Both the position numbers and the translations under genes were made by a program. Of a stretch of DNA of 64,000 bases, positions 42,741 to 51,903 are shown piece by piece (position 1 is the stretch's first letter; each line of letters opens with the position of its first letter). The notes under the pieces are model-generated. The model had not been told where the DNA came from, searched no databases, and saw nothing but the letters and a program-made list of their open reading frames with translations. Source of the DNA: Gammaproteobacteria bacterium RIFCSPHIGHO2_02_FULL_42_43 (GTDB lineage: Bacteria; Pseudomonadota; Gammaproteobacteria; Coxiellales; Coxiellaceae); contig MGXR01000006.1 of the NCBI GenBank assembly GCA_001801425.1, forward strand, positions 62,001 through 126,000, in the 5' to 3' direction.

Positions 42741-43289
42741 TCAATTGTACCCAGTGACTTCATAGTAAGACGGATCACAATAATACGCCATTTCTATTCC
42801 TTGTTCCTCAACAGTATATTGAATTGCACGAAGCAAGAATTCTGATTGAAAAATATATCCCGTACTTGCGCCGCGTGACCAGAATCTTTCTCGATTTAAT
42901 TCCGGGTGTTGTTGCTTTAAATATCGCGTTGCATATGCTTTAAATGAAACCGCTATTTGTTCCGGCTCTTTGAGAGCATTGACAACAACATGTATGTGAT
43001 TGGAACGAATATTTGCCGCATGAAGATGCCAGCTTGCAAACTGACAGGTATTGATAATTGATTGCAAAACGGTTTTTCGTTGCGCTGCATTCATTAAAAA
43101 AGGCTCTTCTTTTCAGAGATTTTTCATAGATCTCTGAAGAATGGGATTGTGTTCGATTCTTGGCGTGCCAAATTTATTATTTTTTGGATCAACACTCTTG
43201 CGTTCATCGCCATGCAGCCACGTGCCATATGTTCTGCAAGTGATGATATATCCGAGGGGAGTGGTTTTTTGATTATCTTTCTTTTCCAT
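42741..43289 (-). pseudogene. RAYT 2, REP-associated tyrosine transposase broken by an in-frame TGA
   Basis: Reading from 43289 (MEKKDNQKTTPLGYIITCRT), the protein contains YGTWLHGDERKSVDPKNN, near-identical to the RAYT at 4347-4970. A TGA at 43115-43113 follows MKNL; the same frame then continues KEEPFLMNAAQRKTVLQ with the HUH motif (SNHIHVVV) and the Tyr region AIQYTVEEQG to a stop at 42741. There is no frameshift, so a single substitution (for example CGA to TGA) would explain the break. It is flanked by repeat family B on both sides, as expected of a RAYT with its own REPs. Confidence 0.9.
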
Positions 43290-43335
43290 TGCGCCATGAT
43301 AAACATTGCACAGGAAAAAAATATCCGTGTTTTTG

Positions 43336-43559
43336 CGTGGTCGCTGTCGCTCCCACTTCCATCGGTGCTTAACTAACATTGCAGTTTATAACGTGGTCGC
43401 TGTCGCTCCCACTTCCATCGGTGCTTAACTAACATTGCAGCTTATAACGTGGTCGCTGTCGCTCCCACTTCCATCGGTGCTTAATTAACATTGCAGTTTA
43501 TAACGTGGTCGCTGTCGCTCCCACTTCCATCGGTGCTTAACTAACATCGCAGCTCATAT
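43336..43559. repeat. Repeat family B, tandem array of four 56-bp units upstream of RAYT 2
   Basis: Four near-identical units start at 43336, 43392, 43448 and 43504, each reading CGTGGTCGCTGTCGCTCCCA, then CTTCCATCGGTGCTTAACTA, then ACATTGCAG. The only changes are single bases such as TTAATTAAC in the third copy. The core GTGG-N12-CCAC is an imperfect palindrome. Confidence 0.95.
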
Positions 43560-43798
43560 AACCGCAGAAGCACGCGCGTAGCGAAGCGGAGCAAGTGCGA
43601 ATAAAGACCGCAGAAGCACGCGCATAAAATGGAAGTGAGCCGCGATCGTTAGAGAGCGGGATTTGCGAAGCAAATCATCTTAACGGAGCAAGTGCGTGAT
43701 TAAGGCACGAAAGGCTAGCCTGGCACGGTTTACCGCGTATTTCGGATCAGCAAAACATGTTATTATCAAAGAACTGTTATTAATCAAGGGGTGCGGTT
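43560..43798. other. Intergenic repeats before the PspC gene
   Basis: ACCGCAGAAGCACGCGC is repeated at 43561-43577 and 43607-43623. GAGCCGCGATCGTTAGAGAG at about 43637 is a degenerate family A unit. GCAAGTGCG occurs near 43591 and again near 43687. No gene is seen. An AAGGGG ribosome site lies just before 43799. Confidence 0.6.
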
Positions 43799-43996
43799 AT
43801 GGCAAAACAACTTTTCAGATCAAAAACCAATTGTAAAATCGCAGGCGTTTGTGGCGGTCTCGGAGATTTTTTTGATATCGACCCCGTTTTCTTTCGCGCC
43901 ATTTTTCTCGTGTCTGCTTTTTTTGGTGGCCTAGGTATCGTTGTTTATTTAGTTTTTTGGCTTTTAATGTCGGATGCATCATCATCAGATAAATGA
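43799..43996 (+). CDS. PspC-domain small membrane protein
   Basis: A 65-aa PspC-domain protein. LFRSKTNCKIAGVCGGLGDF with FDIDPVFFRAIF, then a hydrophobic helix (VSAFFGGLGIVVYLVFWLLM), is the standard PspC layout. PspC in enteric bacteria senses inner-membrane stress with PspB; stand-alone short versions are common and of uncertain role. No pspA, pspB or pspF is nearby. The stop overlaps the start of the MFS gene (ATGA), so the two are translated together. Confidence 0.9.
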   Translation: MAKQLFRSKTNCKIAGVCGGLGDFFDIDPVFFRAIFLVSAFFGGLGIVVYLVFWLLMSDASSSDK

Positions 43997-45195
43997 ATAC
44001 CGACTTCAAAAAATTTTCACTACCACTCTTGCTCATTACCATCATTTTTATGGATCTGTTAACCGGAATGGAATTTGATTTGTTTGTGCCGAGTTTTCCG
44101 CAACTGCAAAGTCATTTTCATCTTTCGGCATCATGGGTTGAAGCATTACTATCGGTGAATTTTATTGGTTATTGTATCAGTGTTTTAATTGTTGGAAATT
44201 TATCGGATCGTTATGGTCGAAAACCAATTATTTTATTGGGATTAATTGTTTTTGTGATCGGCAGTCTTGTTTGCTTGGTTGAAAATGACTTTACTTTGTT
44301 GTTGCTGGGAAGATTGTTGCAAGGCATTGGCATTGCCGCTCCCGCGATTTTGAGTTTTTTAATTATCGCTGATCACTATCCGCTTCAAAAGCAGCAATTT
44401 TTAATGGCGATGCTAAATGGTTCAATGAATATTGCGGTTGGCATTTCACCCGTGATTGGCAGTTACATTGCTTTATATTTCCACTGGCGTGGTAATTTTA
44501 CGGTACTCTTATCACTGGGGATATTGGCTTGTATCTTGACGCTATTTTTTGTTCCCCAGTATTCATTGCCTGACAAAAAACAAAATCAAACTAGCACTGG
44601 GTATATCACATTATTTCAATCCAAACCATTATTGCTTGTCATGATATTTCTGGTAGTGATGTGCTTACCGTATTGGATTTTTGTTGGGATGTCACCACTG
44701 TTATACATGAAAAATTTTGGTGTGAAATTATCTGTCTTCGGATTTTATCAAGGCATTTTGGCATTTGTGTTTGCGCTGGGTAGTATTATCTTTGGATTGG
44801 TGATGCATCGTTTTACACAACAGAAACTGCTTTCGATCGGATTGAAAATCTTTATTGTCAGTTTAATTTTGATTGGATTCATCACCGTGATTAATAGCTC
44901 AAGCCCTCTGTTCATTACGTTAACGTTATTAATTTTTGTGATCGGTCAAATTATTCCTGGCACAATATTGTATCCATTATGTTTGAGTTTGATGCCAGAT
45001 GCCAAAGCGAGAATATCTGCGATCTCTCAAAGCGCACGTCTTATTTTTTCAAGCCTAGCGCTTCAAATCGCCGGATATTTTTACAATGGATCATTTCGAA
45101 ATACCGGAATTATTATTTTGATTTTTATTTTGATGACTATCATCATGCAATTTTATGTGATGAAAAATATAGATCACACTGAAGCACGCGCGTAA
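43993..45195 (+). CDS. MFS drug-resistance-type transporter (DHA1, Bcr/CflA-like)
   Basis: A 400-aa protein with 12 predicted helices. The MFS signature between helices 2 and 3 is GNLSDRYGRKPIILLGLIVF, and motif C in helix 5 is AMLNGSMNIAVGISPVIGSY, typical of drug:H+ antiporters. The N-terminus (FMDLLTGMEFDLFVPSFPQL) recalls the Bcr/CflA subgroup. It probably exports small hydrophobic compounds. Translation is coupled to the PspC gene. The last residues (TEARA) are read from repeat-like DNA. Confidence 0.88.
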   Translation: MNTDFKKFSLPLLLITIIFMDLLTGMEFDLFVPSFPQLQSHFHLSASWVEALLSVNFIGYCISVLIVGNLSDRYGRKPIILLGLIVFVIGSLVCLVENDFTLLLLGRLLQGIGIAAPAILSFLIIADHYPLQKQQFLMAMLNGSMNIAVGISPVIGSYIALYFHWRGNFTVLLSLGILACILTLFFVPQYSLPDKKQNQTSTGYITLFQSKPLLLVMIFLVVMCLPYWIFVGMSPLLYMKNFGVKLSVFGFYQGILAFVFALGSIIFGLVMHRFTQQKLLSIGLKIFIVSLILIGFITVINSSSPLFITLTLLIFVIGQIIPGTILYPLCLSLMPDAKARISAISQSARLIFSSLALQIAGYFYNGSFRNTGIIILIFILMTIIMQFYVMKNIDHTEARA

Positions 45196-45199
45196 ATAA

Positions 45200-45231
45200 G
45201 CAGGGAGCCGCGCGCGTAAGCAAGCGATTTT
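45200..45231. repeat. Degenerate family A REP unit
   Basis: CAGGGAGCCGCGCGCGTAAG followed by CAAGCGATTTTT matches the family A unit (CAGGGAGCCGCGAACGTTAG, TGAGCGATATTT) with several changes. It directly follows the MFS stop codon and may serve as its transcript end. Confidence 0.7.
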
Positions 45232-45371
45232 TGCGTAAATAAATGCCTTAAAAGTACATTACCTACATAAATGAGCATGTTATTTTTTGATCAATCAAGT
45301 ATAATTTCGTTTTAACGGAACCTCATCGTAATATTACAGGAGTAAAGTGACCGACTTTTTTAACGAGAATA

Positions 45372-46166
45372 ATGATGCCATTATCCATGTCGCAACATCC
45401 CGTTTTCACACAAGCGCAAACGCTTGCGGATATTTGCAAGCCGCTTAAACGTTTCAATATTAATTTATTCAGCCACGTGCATATTAGCAATAATTCAGAA
45501 ATGACTTTCTTAAATAATCATCCTGAATTTATCGAAAACTATTACTCAAAAAAATATTATCACGCTGATATTTATGCGGCATCACACAATAACTTTGGTG
45601 AATTTTTATTGTGGGATAGTTTAACGTGCACGGGTAAATCGAACAGTATGGTAAAAGATGCGGTTGATTTTGGCCACAAACAATTTTTCACTTTAATTGA
45701 AAAAGACAATACAGGAACCCATTTTTATTATTTTGCAACACCATCATCATCAATTGCGATGAATCAAGTGTATTTAAGTAATATGGATGCACTGAAATCC
45801 TTTGTGAAATATTTCAAATCAAAAACACAAGCCTCGAAAGAATTGTCGGCATGGAAAGATATAAAATTAGTCATTGAAAAAAAACATTCTGATATTGAAT
45901 TGCCGGTTGATCATCAATTCATTTCAGCGGATAATAAAAAAGAATTTTATCAAGATATCTCGCACCAATTAATCGGGAATTCGAATTTATCAAAAACACA
46001 ATTCAATTGCCTGCATTTATTGGCGATGGGATTTTCAGCAAAAGAAATTGCAGGGAAATTAAATTTATCGCGCAGAACAGTTGAAAGTTATTTGGCGCAT
46101 GTTCGGCAAGTGTATGGCTGCCGAAATTCAAAAGAGTTGATTGCGCGGTATTATGCTGCTCGCTAA
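45372..46166 (+). CDS. LuxR-family transcriptional regulator
   Basis: A 264-aa regulator. The C-terminal GerE helix-turn-helix (about 200-262) has LSKTQFNCLHLLAMGFSAKE and IAGKLNLSRRTVESYLAHVR. The N-terminal part (about 8-170) looks like an autoinducer/PAS-type sensor but is not a response-regulator receiver. Orphan LuxR proteins of this form are numerous in Legionellales. Starts at 45372, 45375 or 45387 are possible. A strong AGGAG site at 45338 instead faces a GTG at 45347 in another frame, giving a 33-codon frame overlapping the luxR start (ends 45448), possibly a coupled leader. Confidence 0.88.
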   Translation: MMPLSMSQHPVFTQAQTLADICKPLKRFNINLFSHVHISNNSEMTFLNNHPEFIENYYSKKYYHADIYAASHNNFGEFLLWDSLTCTGKSNSMVKDAVDFGHKQFFTLIEKDNTGTHFYYFATPSSSIAMNQVYLSNMDALKSFVKYFKSKTQASKELSAWKDIKLVIEKKHSDIELPVDHQFISADNKKEFYQDISHQLIGNSNLSKTQFNCLHLLAMGFSAKEIAGKLNLSRRTVESYLAHVRQVYGCRNSKELIARYYAAR

Positions 46167-46200
46167 GCCAATCAAAAAAACAATGCATGTATGCATTTAC

Positions 46201-47526
46201 TTAAATGTGTTGTTTTATAATTCTCGTGATTTCGCTCGATAGATAAAGTGGTAAAGAGATGAGATCATTGATGCAGCTCATAGCGTGTTGTGACAGCCTA
46301 ATTCCACAGGCAGATTTTTTTTCATTCATAAATAAATGCAGAGATTTTAATTGGCCTGTTGTGCCAGACTTTACTTCGATAGGTATAATTTTTGCATCAA
46401 CCGTTGTTACAAAATCAACTTCCGCCATACTGCCGCGTTTCTCTCGTGACCAAAAATACAGGCTAGACTCATCAAAGGGTGATTCGTAGGCTAACAATTC
46501 TTGTCCGACAAATTGCTCCGCTAACATGCCACGATCAGCTAATAATATATCTTCATTGAGTAAAATTTCCGTATTTAATTTTCCTGCGCGCGTCATTAAT
46601 CCGATATCTAAAAACAACACTTTAAATTTTTTCTCATTGACAAAGCTGGTGAGCGGGACACCCGAAGCGGAGGTACAATATACGGGATAAGTTATTCCTG
46701 CATTTTGCAGCATATACAAAGCATCTTTAATATCGCGTGATCGCATATCAGGATCAACTTTACTGTACTTAAAATTTTCTCCAACCAGTCCTGGAATTTT
46801 TTCATAAAGACGTTGCAAATATCGGTGATCTGTTTGTTTAGCATATTTTCCAAAGTCTTGTCGGTATGTGTTTAATAATACAGTTTGTATCTCTTGACAC
46901 TCACCTATATTTTTCGTTGAAAAATATTTTTTTAAAACAGACGGCATGCCGCCCAGGATCATATATTCACGTAATAATTTTAATAATTTTTCGTGCACAG
47001 CGGTTGGAATTTTTATATCGATATTAATTTTTTCGATGAACCATCTTAATTGTTCGTTTTTGCTGCCAACTAAAAATTCTTTAAAAGAAAGAGGTTTTAA
47101 ATAAAGCGATTGCACTCGACCAACCGGCATACGAAAATTAGCGTCGTTTAAAACAAATTCTAATAACGAACCTGCGCCGATGACATGCAGTTGTGGTAGC
47201 TTTTCCTTAAAATAACGCAGTGAGCGAATGGCATTCGGGCAATCTTGAATTTCATCCAGAAACAATAATGTTTTTTTTGGAGTGATTTTACGATTCGTTG
47301 CTAAAAAAATTGCGTTAATAATTTCAGTAGGATCAAGATTGTCAAAGCAGCGAATCATTTCAGGCTGTAATTCAAAATTAATTACTACCAATTCCTCAAA
47401 ATGCTCCGTTCCAAATTTTTCAACAACAAAAGTTTTCCCAACTTGTCGGGCGCCCCGCAACAAAAGCGGCATGTGATCTTGCTGGTTTTTCCACTTTAGC
47501 AAGTTTTTCTCAATATCGCGAAGCAT
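46201..47526 (-). CDS. AAA ATPase with DUF4143 domain, paralogue 3
   Basis: A 441-aa protein. The P-loop is LLLRGARQVGKTFVVEKFG (about 20-38), Walker B TLLFLDEIQDCPNAIRSLRY, and the sensor IGAGSLLEFVLND. The DUF4143 core is LREYMILGGMPSVLKKYF, and the nuclease-like end is SMAEVDFVTTVDAKIIPIEV with VKSGTTGQLKSL. Its layout and many blocks (MPVGR, LSFKEFL) are shared with paralogue 1, which points to duplication or repeated acquisition. Two copies of a palindromic site (47564-47616) lie upstream. The function of the family is unknown. Confidence 0.9.
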   Translation of the reverse strand: MLRDIEKNLLKWKNQQDHMPLLLRGARQVGKTFVVEKFGTEHFEELVVINFELQPEMIRCFDNLDPTEIINAIFLATNRKITPKKTLLFLDEIQDCPNAIRSLRYFKEKLPQLHVIGAGSLLEFVLNDANFRMPVGRVQSLYLKPLSFKEFLVGSKNEQLRWFIEKINIDIKIPTAVHEKLLKLLREYMILGGMPSVLKKYFSTKNIGECQEIQTVLLNTYRQDFGKYAKQTDHRYLQRLYEKIPGLVGENFKYSKVDPDMRSRDIKDALYMLQNAGITYPVYCTSASGVPLTSFVNEKKFKVLFLDIGLMTRAGKLNTEILLNEDILLADRGMLAEQFVGQELLAYESPFDESSLYFWSREKRGSMAEVDFVTTVDAKIIPIEVKSGTTGQLKSLHLFMNEKKSACGIRLSQHAMSCINDLISLPLYLSSEITRIIKQHI

Positions 47527-47563
47527 GTTTCATTTCTTCCTGTTTAACCTAATTTTGATATTA

Positions 47564-47616
47564 TAGCCAAAAAATGGCTAAAATACAAGGTTGTTTTAGC
47601 CATATTTTGGCTAAAA
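47564..47616 (-). promoter_or_regulatory. Two matching palindromic operators upstream of AAA-DUF4143 paralogue 3
   Basis: TAGCCA-AAAAA-TGGCTA at 47564-47580 and TTTTAGCCA-TATTT-TGGCTAAAA at 47594-47616. Both follow TAGCCA-N5-TGGCTA, and their centres are 33 bp apart, about three helical turns. Such paired sites on one face of the DNA are typical of cooperative binding by a dimeric repressor. They start 38 bp upstream of the start codon. Confidence 0.72.
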
Positions 47617-47886
47617 TGCATACATTCCATATTGGTTATATCTTAGGTTATCGACATTATCTAAAAATCAGATAACTTATATAAACTAACACATTACCCA
47701 GCAAGCACTTTAAACATAGTATTTTTACGGTATTTTTATACGCCAAAATGATTTAAAATCGCGCATATTTTCAGATTATGATTTACGTTTTCGAGATTAG
47801 GTACGTTTTGGGTTTGGGAAATAATTTAGTTTGTGTAACTTGAGGATTAACTCACAAGGAGTTTTTAAATATAAATTGAGGCGCCT
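47617..47886. other. AT-rich promoter region of the 1337-aa gene
   Basis: No gene is seen. The strand 5' to 47887 has CAAGGAG at 47857-47863, 24 bp before the ATG at 47887, and GGCGCC immediately before it. The spacing of the ribosome site is therefore unusual, and the start is chosen on frame and N-terminal quality. Confidence 0.45.
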
Positions 47887-50800
47887 ATGTCACGAACACA
47901 ACGCGTTACAACAGAAGATTGCTTTACACCAGAGCAACGAGATTTTTTTCGTGCCTACTCACGCTCAAATAAACATGCCTATGATCATCCGATGCCTGCT
48001 TATGGTTATGCCCCATTAAGTCAGGAAAAGATAGATTTTAATTTATTGACGATGAATCTAAAAGAGCAAGAAAGCATTTGTGGATTACAAATTCAAAGAA
48101 TGCATCGATTTTGTCAACATCATAAAATTACGCGATTTGATTTTGATGATCCTATTCATCGTGATCTTTTACTGCCAGAAATTGTTGCTTTAAATAAAAC
48201 AGAGCATTTGCAATATCTATCACAACGCGATTATGGTCGCGTTATGAAAATGAAATCACATATTATCAGTGGTGATCATCACGATACAGAATCATCAGAG
48301 AGCGCGCTTGCTATTGGTGCTGGCGTTACTGCATTTTTTACAAATAGACCCGCAAAGTTACTGAGTCTTGCTGCTAAACTTGTTGGCATTAGTGGAAAAG
48401 ATGCTATTTCCAAAGCTGAGGTTGATGTCTTTCCTGAATATTGGACAACAGTAGAATCACATTTGATACCAGACACAAACTTTGAGCCACAAGCCCAAGC
48501 ACAAGTAAGTGTTTATAGAAAAACTCATTTGGAATCTGAAATTCATGAGCAAAGAGAAGCTGCAAGATCAATTCATCGTGAAATTCAACGTGAGTTATCC
48601 GAAGAAAATTATTTTCCACAGCAATTTTTTGCAACAGGCTCAACCTATCAGCAACCCACAAACCCCCAACAACAAGCGCAATTTGAAACTCAACGATTAA
48701 TTAATCTCTACACCGATCGTTTAAATTCCGCTTTAGTGAATCATCCACCCGTGTTTTATGAAACAACGCCCAAACAAAATTTAGAACGATTGGCACATGT
48801 GATGAGCACATCACACAGTGGCTTTTGCACAACGGCAGGACGTATTGCGCGTACTTTAATTGGTTTTTTAGAATCTGATCATAAACATGCTGCTGCATTT
48901 ATTAAGCATTCTGTTTATCAAGTACAGTATGAATTTCTTCAAGAGAATTGGGATTATTCAGAAAGATCGCCGGCGGACACCTACGATACGATAAATAAAT
49001 TAATGGATGCAGCACAAATTCCGCATAAAAATAGACCTTTTTATCAGCAACAGTGTTTAAGTGTGTTGTCAGCCATTGCAAAAGAGGAGCAATCGTTACC
49101 CGGTGTTGCTCATACCATTCAGTTTGACGATTCGAAAAAACACCATGCGTTAGAATTTTTGAAAGCAAAAGCAAAATCAGAAAATGAAAGATTTGCAAAC
49201 ATATCTGCTGAAGAAAAACAAAATCATCAAGATGCATTTTCACGATCCACTCAAAAAATGGAAAAAGCACTGGATGCAAAACAAAAGCATTTACCCATTG
49301 ATGGAATGAACATCACACCCGAACAAGCAGCCACACTGGCAAAGATTGAGAAAGAGCAAAGTGAACTGTCAGAGAGGATGAAGCAGAAAGAGCATACACA
49401 AGAATCTCTTGAAGGTTATCGCGCTGGCGCACAATTTGTCTGTATGCTCGGGCAAATCACGCGCAATCGTACTACACAACAATTAGGAACGCTCGCAACA
49501 GCCGGTGTGTTTGCCTATCAATCCTACACTGGTTTTCAAGCGGTTTTTGCAGCACAAGCAGCAGCCTCTGCGGCTGCAATTAGCACGGCAATTGCCAATG
49601 GTGCAACCGCTACAGCGGCTGCCGCAGCGGGGGCTACGGCAGCATCAGGCGCCGTGTCTTTCGGCGCTATGTTGGGCCCTTATGCACTGGCTGGCATGGC
49701 CGTATTAACCGTTGTCTCGATGATGATGAGCAATGATGATGAACAAACTGAGGATCCATTCCGTGCACAAGTGATGATGGCATTATCGATGATCATGGAA
49801 AATTTAAATCATATTCGTCGTGAAATGCACGAGCGTTTTAATCGTATTGAAGAAATTGAAATGCAATCGCGTTTGTTATTTTTAAAAGGATTTGAAGCAG
49901 TATTTTTCAAGTTACGCGATCAAATGGCATTAACATATTATTTAAATTACGGCATTGAACGCTTGGCTATTCAATCTGATTTTATGTCCAGTGATTTGAG
50001 ATTAGCATTTGAAACATTATCGAAAACACCAGTGATGGAAACGGTTCGTACAATTATGTCAGGAAACACGCCGCGATATTTGCAGGAAAAAATAAATGTT
50101 GTTCAATATCGCGAATATTCAAGCCGATTAGTGCAATGGTTAAAGGAAACAGCGGTATTGCATAATGGATTTAATCGCATTGAAAGTGATGGTGAAATAA
50201 TCGTTCAGCCAGATAAGATTTTTAAAGCATTAGCTGAGAATGTTAAGCCAGAAAATGGTTTGGGATTATTAGCTGGTCTGGCTGCACATCATTTTGGTGA
50301 TGATATAAAGAAGCCTACGTTAATTAACCCTGCATTTTTTGAATTGGGTATTGTGCCTTATACAACATTATTATTAGAAGCTAATCCCAATATTGAAAGA
50401 AATGCGGCTTCCGAACGTGCTGAAATTGACAGCATTGCTGATAAAGCAGAAGCAGTGATGACATTTTTAAATGATATTCAAATTAGCGCATCTCTTGATT
50501 CAACAGATAGCCGAAATTTATTTTCAACCCTTATTCAAAAATACGATGCGACTTTAAATAAAGTGCATTTGATTATTCGAAATAAATTACGCGAACAAGA
50601 AATCCGGTTTTATCAGGAAAATGGAATTGAATTTTCACAAAATGAATCGTTGTTGGGATTACATGAAAAATTTGATGAAGCATGTAAGCGCCAATCGATA
50701 GATAATTTTATAGAGTCAGTTGCTAATCATGCGATTGAATTTAATGGCGTGTCTGCACACTACGATAATGAAGTGTTTAATATTGCAGTTCAAGTGCGAA

Positions 50801-51900
50801 AAAATGAGTTAGGTTGGCAAGACCTTTCAAAACAATTTATACAGTCTGTTGAACCTGCATTGAGAACTGTACAATACGCGGAATTTTTATTAGGAATGCA
50901 GTTAAATCAAATCATAATTAATAAAAAATATAATGTTGATTGGCATATTACGAGACCTGGACCACACAAAGGCTGTGATAGAACACTTGGCAGCCATTCA
51001 TTTGCATACGCTATGACATTAAAATCTCAAAAAAATCAGTCTCTGCAGATAGTTCAAGGAAATAATGTAGATTCACGATTGACATTCCACGCTGGAAAAG
51101 AAATTGGGGGTATGGCAAATCATATGAATTTAAATCCAGCTTGGACTGTAACATTGGCAGATACAGCTGAATCTGGGAAATTTTTAAAAGAAACGCAATG
51201 GCATGTTCATCAGCTCACACAACCTTATCGAAACCATACCGTTGAATTTTTGGAAAAAGATGTTGAATTTTCAAAAACAGTGGATGAGCTAGAATCATTG
51301 GCGCTGCAATTAATTGCCTTTATGAATTTATTGGGTATTGATCAAGACAAATATGATGAAGATGGCGCTGGAATCATTGTGCGAAAATCATGGTTATTAG
51401 AAACAATAGGCCGCATTAGAAATAACAATCCTGAGGATTCAATTGCTAACGTGCACTGTTTATTGCTTTTCATCAAAAATTCAGAGCTTAAATTAGATCA
51501 TATTGCGCCGCTCGTTTGTGCTGTTGATATTAAAAAGCTGCCGCTATATGAAAGAATGGAAGCGGTGATGAATCGATTGCATGCAACTAAAAAGGCTGTT
51601 GTTGAAAAAATTCAACAAACTGCTTTTATAAAAGAAGAAGAAAAAACACGGCAGCCGATTTATATTGAAGAATGTGATGAAAGAAAAGAGTTAAAAGAGT
51701 TAAAAAATAGTTTTGAAAAATCAGTACTTATTTTAGAAAAAAGAAAGTTAGAAAAAGATGTTTATGAAATGAAGTCGAAGATGGATGAAACAAATAGAAT
51801 GTTAGGCGAAATGATGAGAATGTTTAAATCACAGCAACAACCATCAGTGCAACAGAGCACTGCAACTGGACCGGTAGCAACACCACAACCCGGACATTAA
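47887..51900 (+). CDS. Orphan 1337-aa protein with Ala/Gly-rich hydrophobic centre, candidate effector or toxin
   Basis: I recognise no family. There is no N-terminal signal peptide. The N-terminal 500 residues are mostly helical and rich in Gln, His and Glu. Residues about 538-616 form a long Ala/Gly-rich hydrophobic stretch (AAQAAASAAAISTAIANG, FGAMLGPYALAGMAVLTVVS) able to make a membrane hairpin. MIMENLNHIRREMHERFNRI follows as an amphipathic helix. Residues about 1265-1310 are a charged coiled coil, and the end is Gln/Thr/Pro-rich. The architecture resembles translocated pore-forming or membrane-targeting effectors. The gene at 51904 follows after 3 bp, so they form an operon. Confidence 0.8.
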   Translation: MSRTQRVTTEDCFTPEQRDFFRAYSRSNKHAYDHPMPAYGYAPLSQEKIDFNLLTMNLKEQESICGLQIQRMHRFCQHHKITRFDFDDPIHRDLLLPEIVALNKTEHLQYLSQRDYGRVMKMKSHIISGDHHDTESSESALAIGAGVTAFFTNRPAKLLSLAAKLVGISGKDAISKAEVDVFPEYWTTVESHLIPDTNFEPQAQAQVSVYRKTHLESEIHEQREAARSIHREIQRELSEENYFPQQFFATGSTYQQPTNPQQQAQFETQRLINLYTDRLNSALVNHPPVFYETTPKQNLERLAHVMSTSHSGFCTTAGRIARTLIGFLESDHKHAAAFIKHSVYQVQYEFLQENWDYSERSPADTYDTINKLMDAAQIPHKNRPFYQQQCLSVLSAIAKEEQSLPGVAHTIQFDDSKKHHALEFLKAKAKSENERFANISAEEKQNHQDAFSRSTQKMEKALDAKQKHLPIDGMNITPEQAATLAKIEKEQSELSERMKQKEHTQESLEGYRAGAQFVCMLGQITRNRTTQQLGTLATAGVFAYQSYTGFQAVFAAQAAASAAAISTAIANGATATAAAAAGATAASGAVSFGAMLGPYALAGMAVLTVVSMMMSNDDEQTEDPFRAQVMMALSMIMENLNHIRREMHERFNRIEEIEMQSRLLFLKGFEAVFFKLRDQMALTYYLNYGIERLAIQSDFMSSDLRLAFETLSKTPVMETVRTIMSGNTPRYLQEKINVVQYREYSSRLVQWLKETAVLHNGFNRIESDGEIIVQPDKIFKALAENVKPENGLGLLAGLAAHHFGDDIKKPTLINPAFFELGIVPYTTLLLEANPNIERNAASERAEIDSIADKAEAVMTFLNDIQISASLDSTDSRNLFSTLIQKYDATLNKVHLIIRNKLREQEIRFYQENGIEFSQNESLLGLHEKFDEACKRQSIDNFIESVANHAIEFNGVSAHYDNEVFNIAVQVRKNELGWQDLSKQFIQSVEPALRTVQYAEFLLGMQLNQIIINKKYNVDWHITRPGPHKGCDRTLGSHSFAYAMTLKSQKNQSLQIVQGNNVDSRLTFHAGKEIGGMANHMNLNPAWTVTLADTAESGKFLKETQWHVHQLTQPYRNHTVEFLEKDVEFSKTVDELESLALQLIAFMNLLGIDQDKYDEDGAGIIVRKSWLLETIGRIRNNNPEDSIANVHCLLLFIKNSELKLDHIAPLVCAVDIKKLPLYERMEAVMNRLHATKKAVVEKIQQTAFIKEEEKTRQPIYIEECDERKELKELKNSFEKSVLILEKRKLEKDVYEMKSKMDETNRMLGEMMRMFKSQQQPSVQQSTATGPVATPQPGH

Positions 51901-51903
51901 AAA

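Noticed and set aside
43113-43115. TGA in RAYT 2 as a recoded selenocysteine or tryptophan codon
   Set aside because: No SECIS-like hairpin is evident after it, and other genes in the window use TGA as a normal stop. Pseudogene decay is simpler.
43336-43559. Regular array that could be taken for a CRISPR
   Set aside because: The whole 56-bp unit is repeated with almost no variation, so there are no unique spacers. The inverse copies at 42649-42734 and the RAYT between them identify it as a REP-type array.
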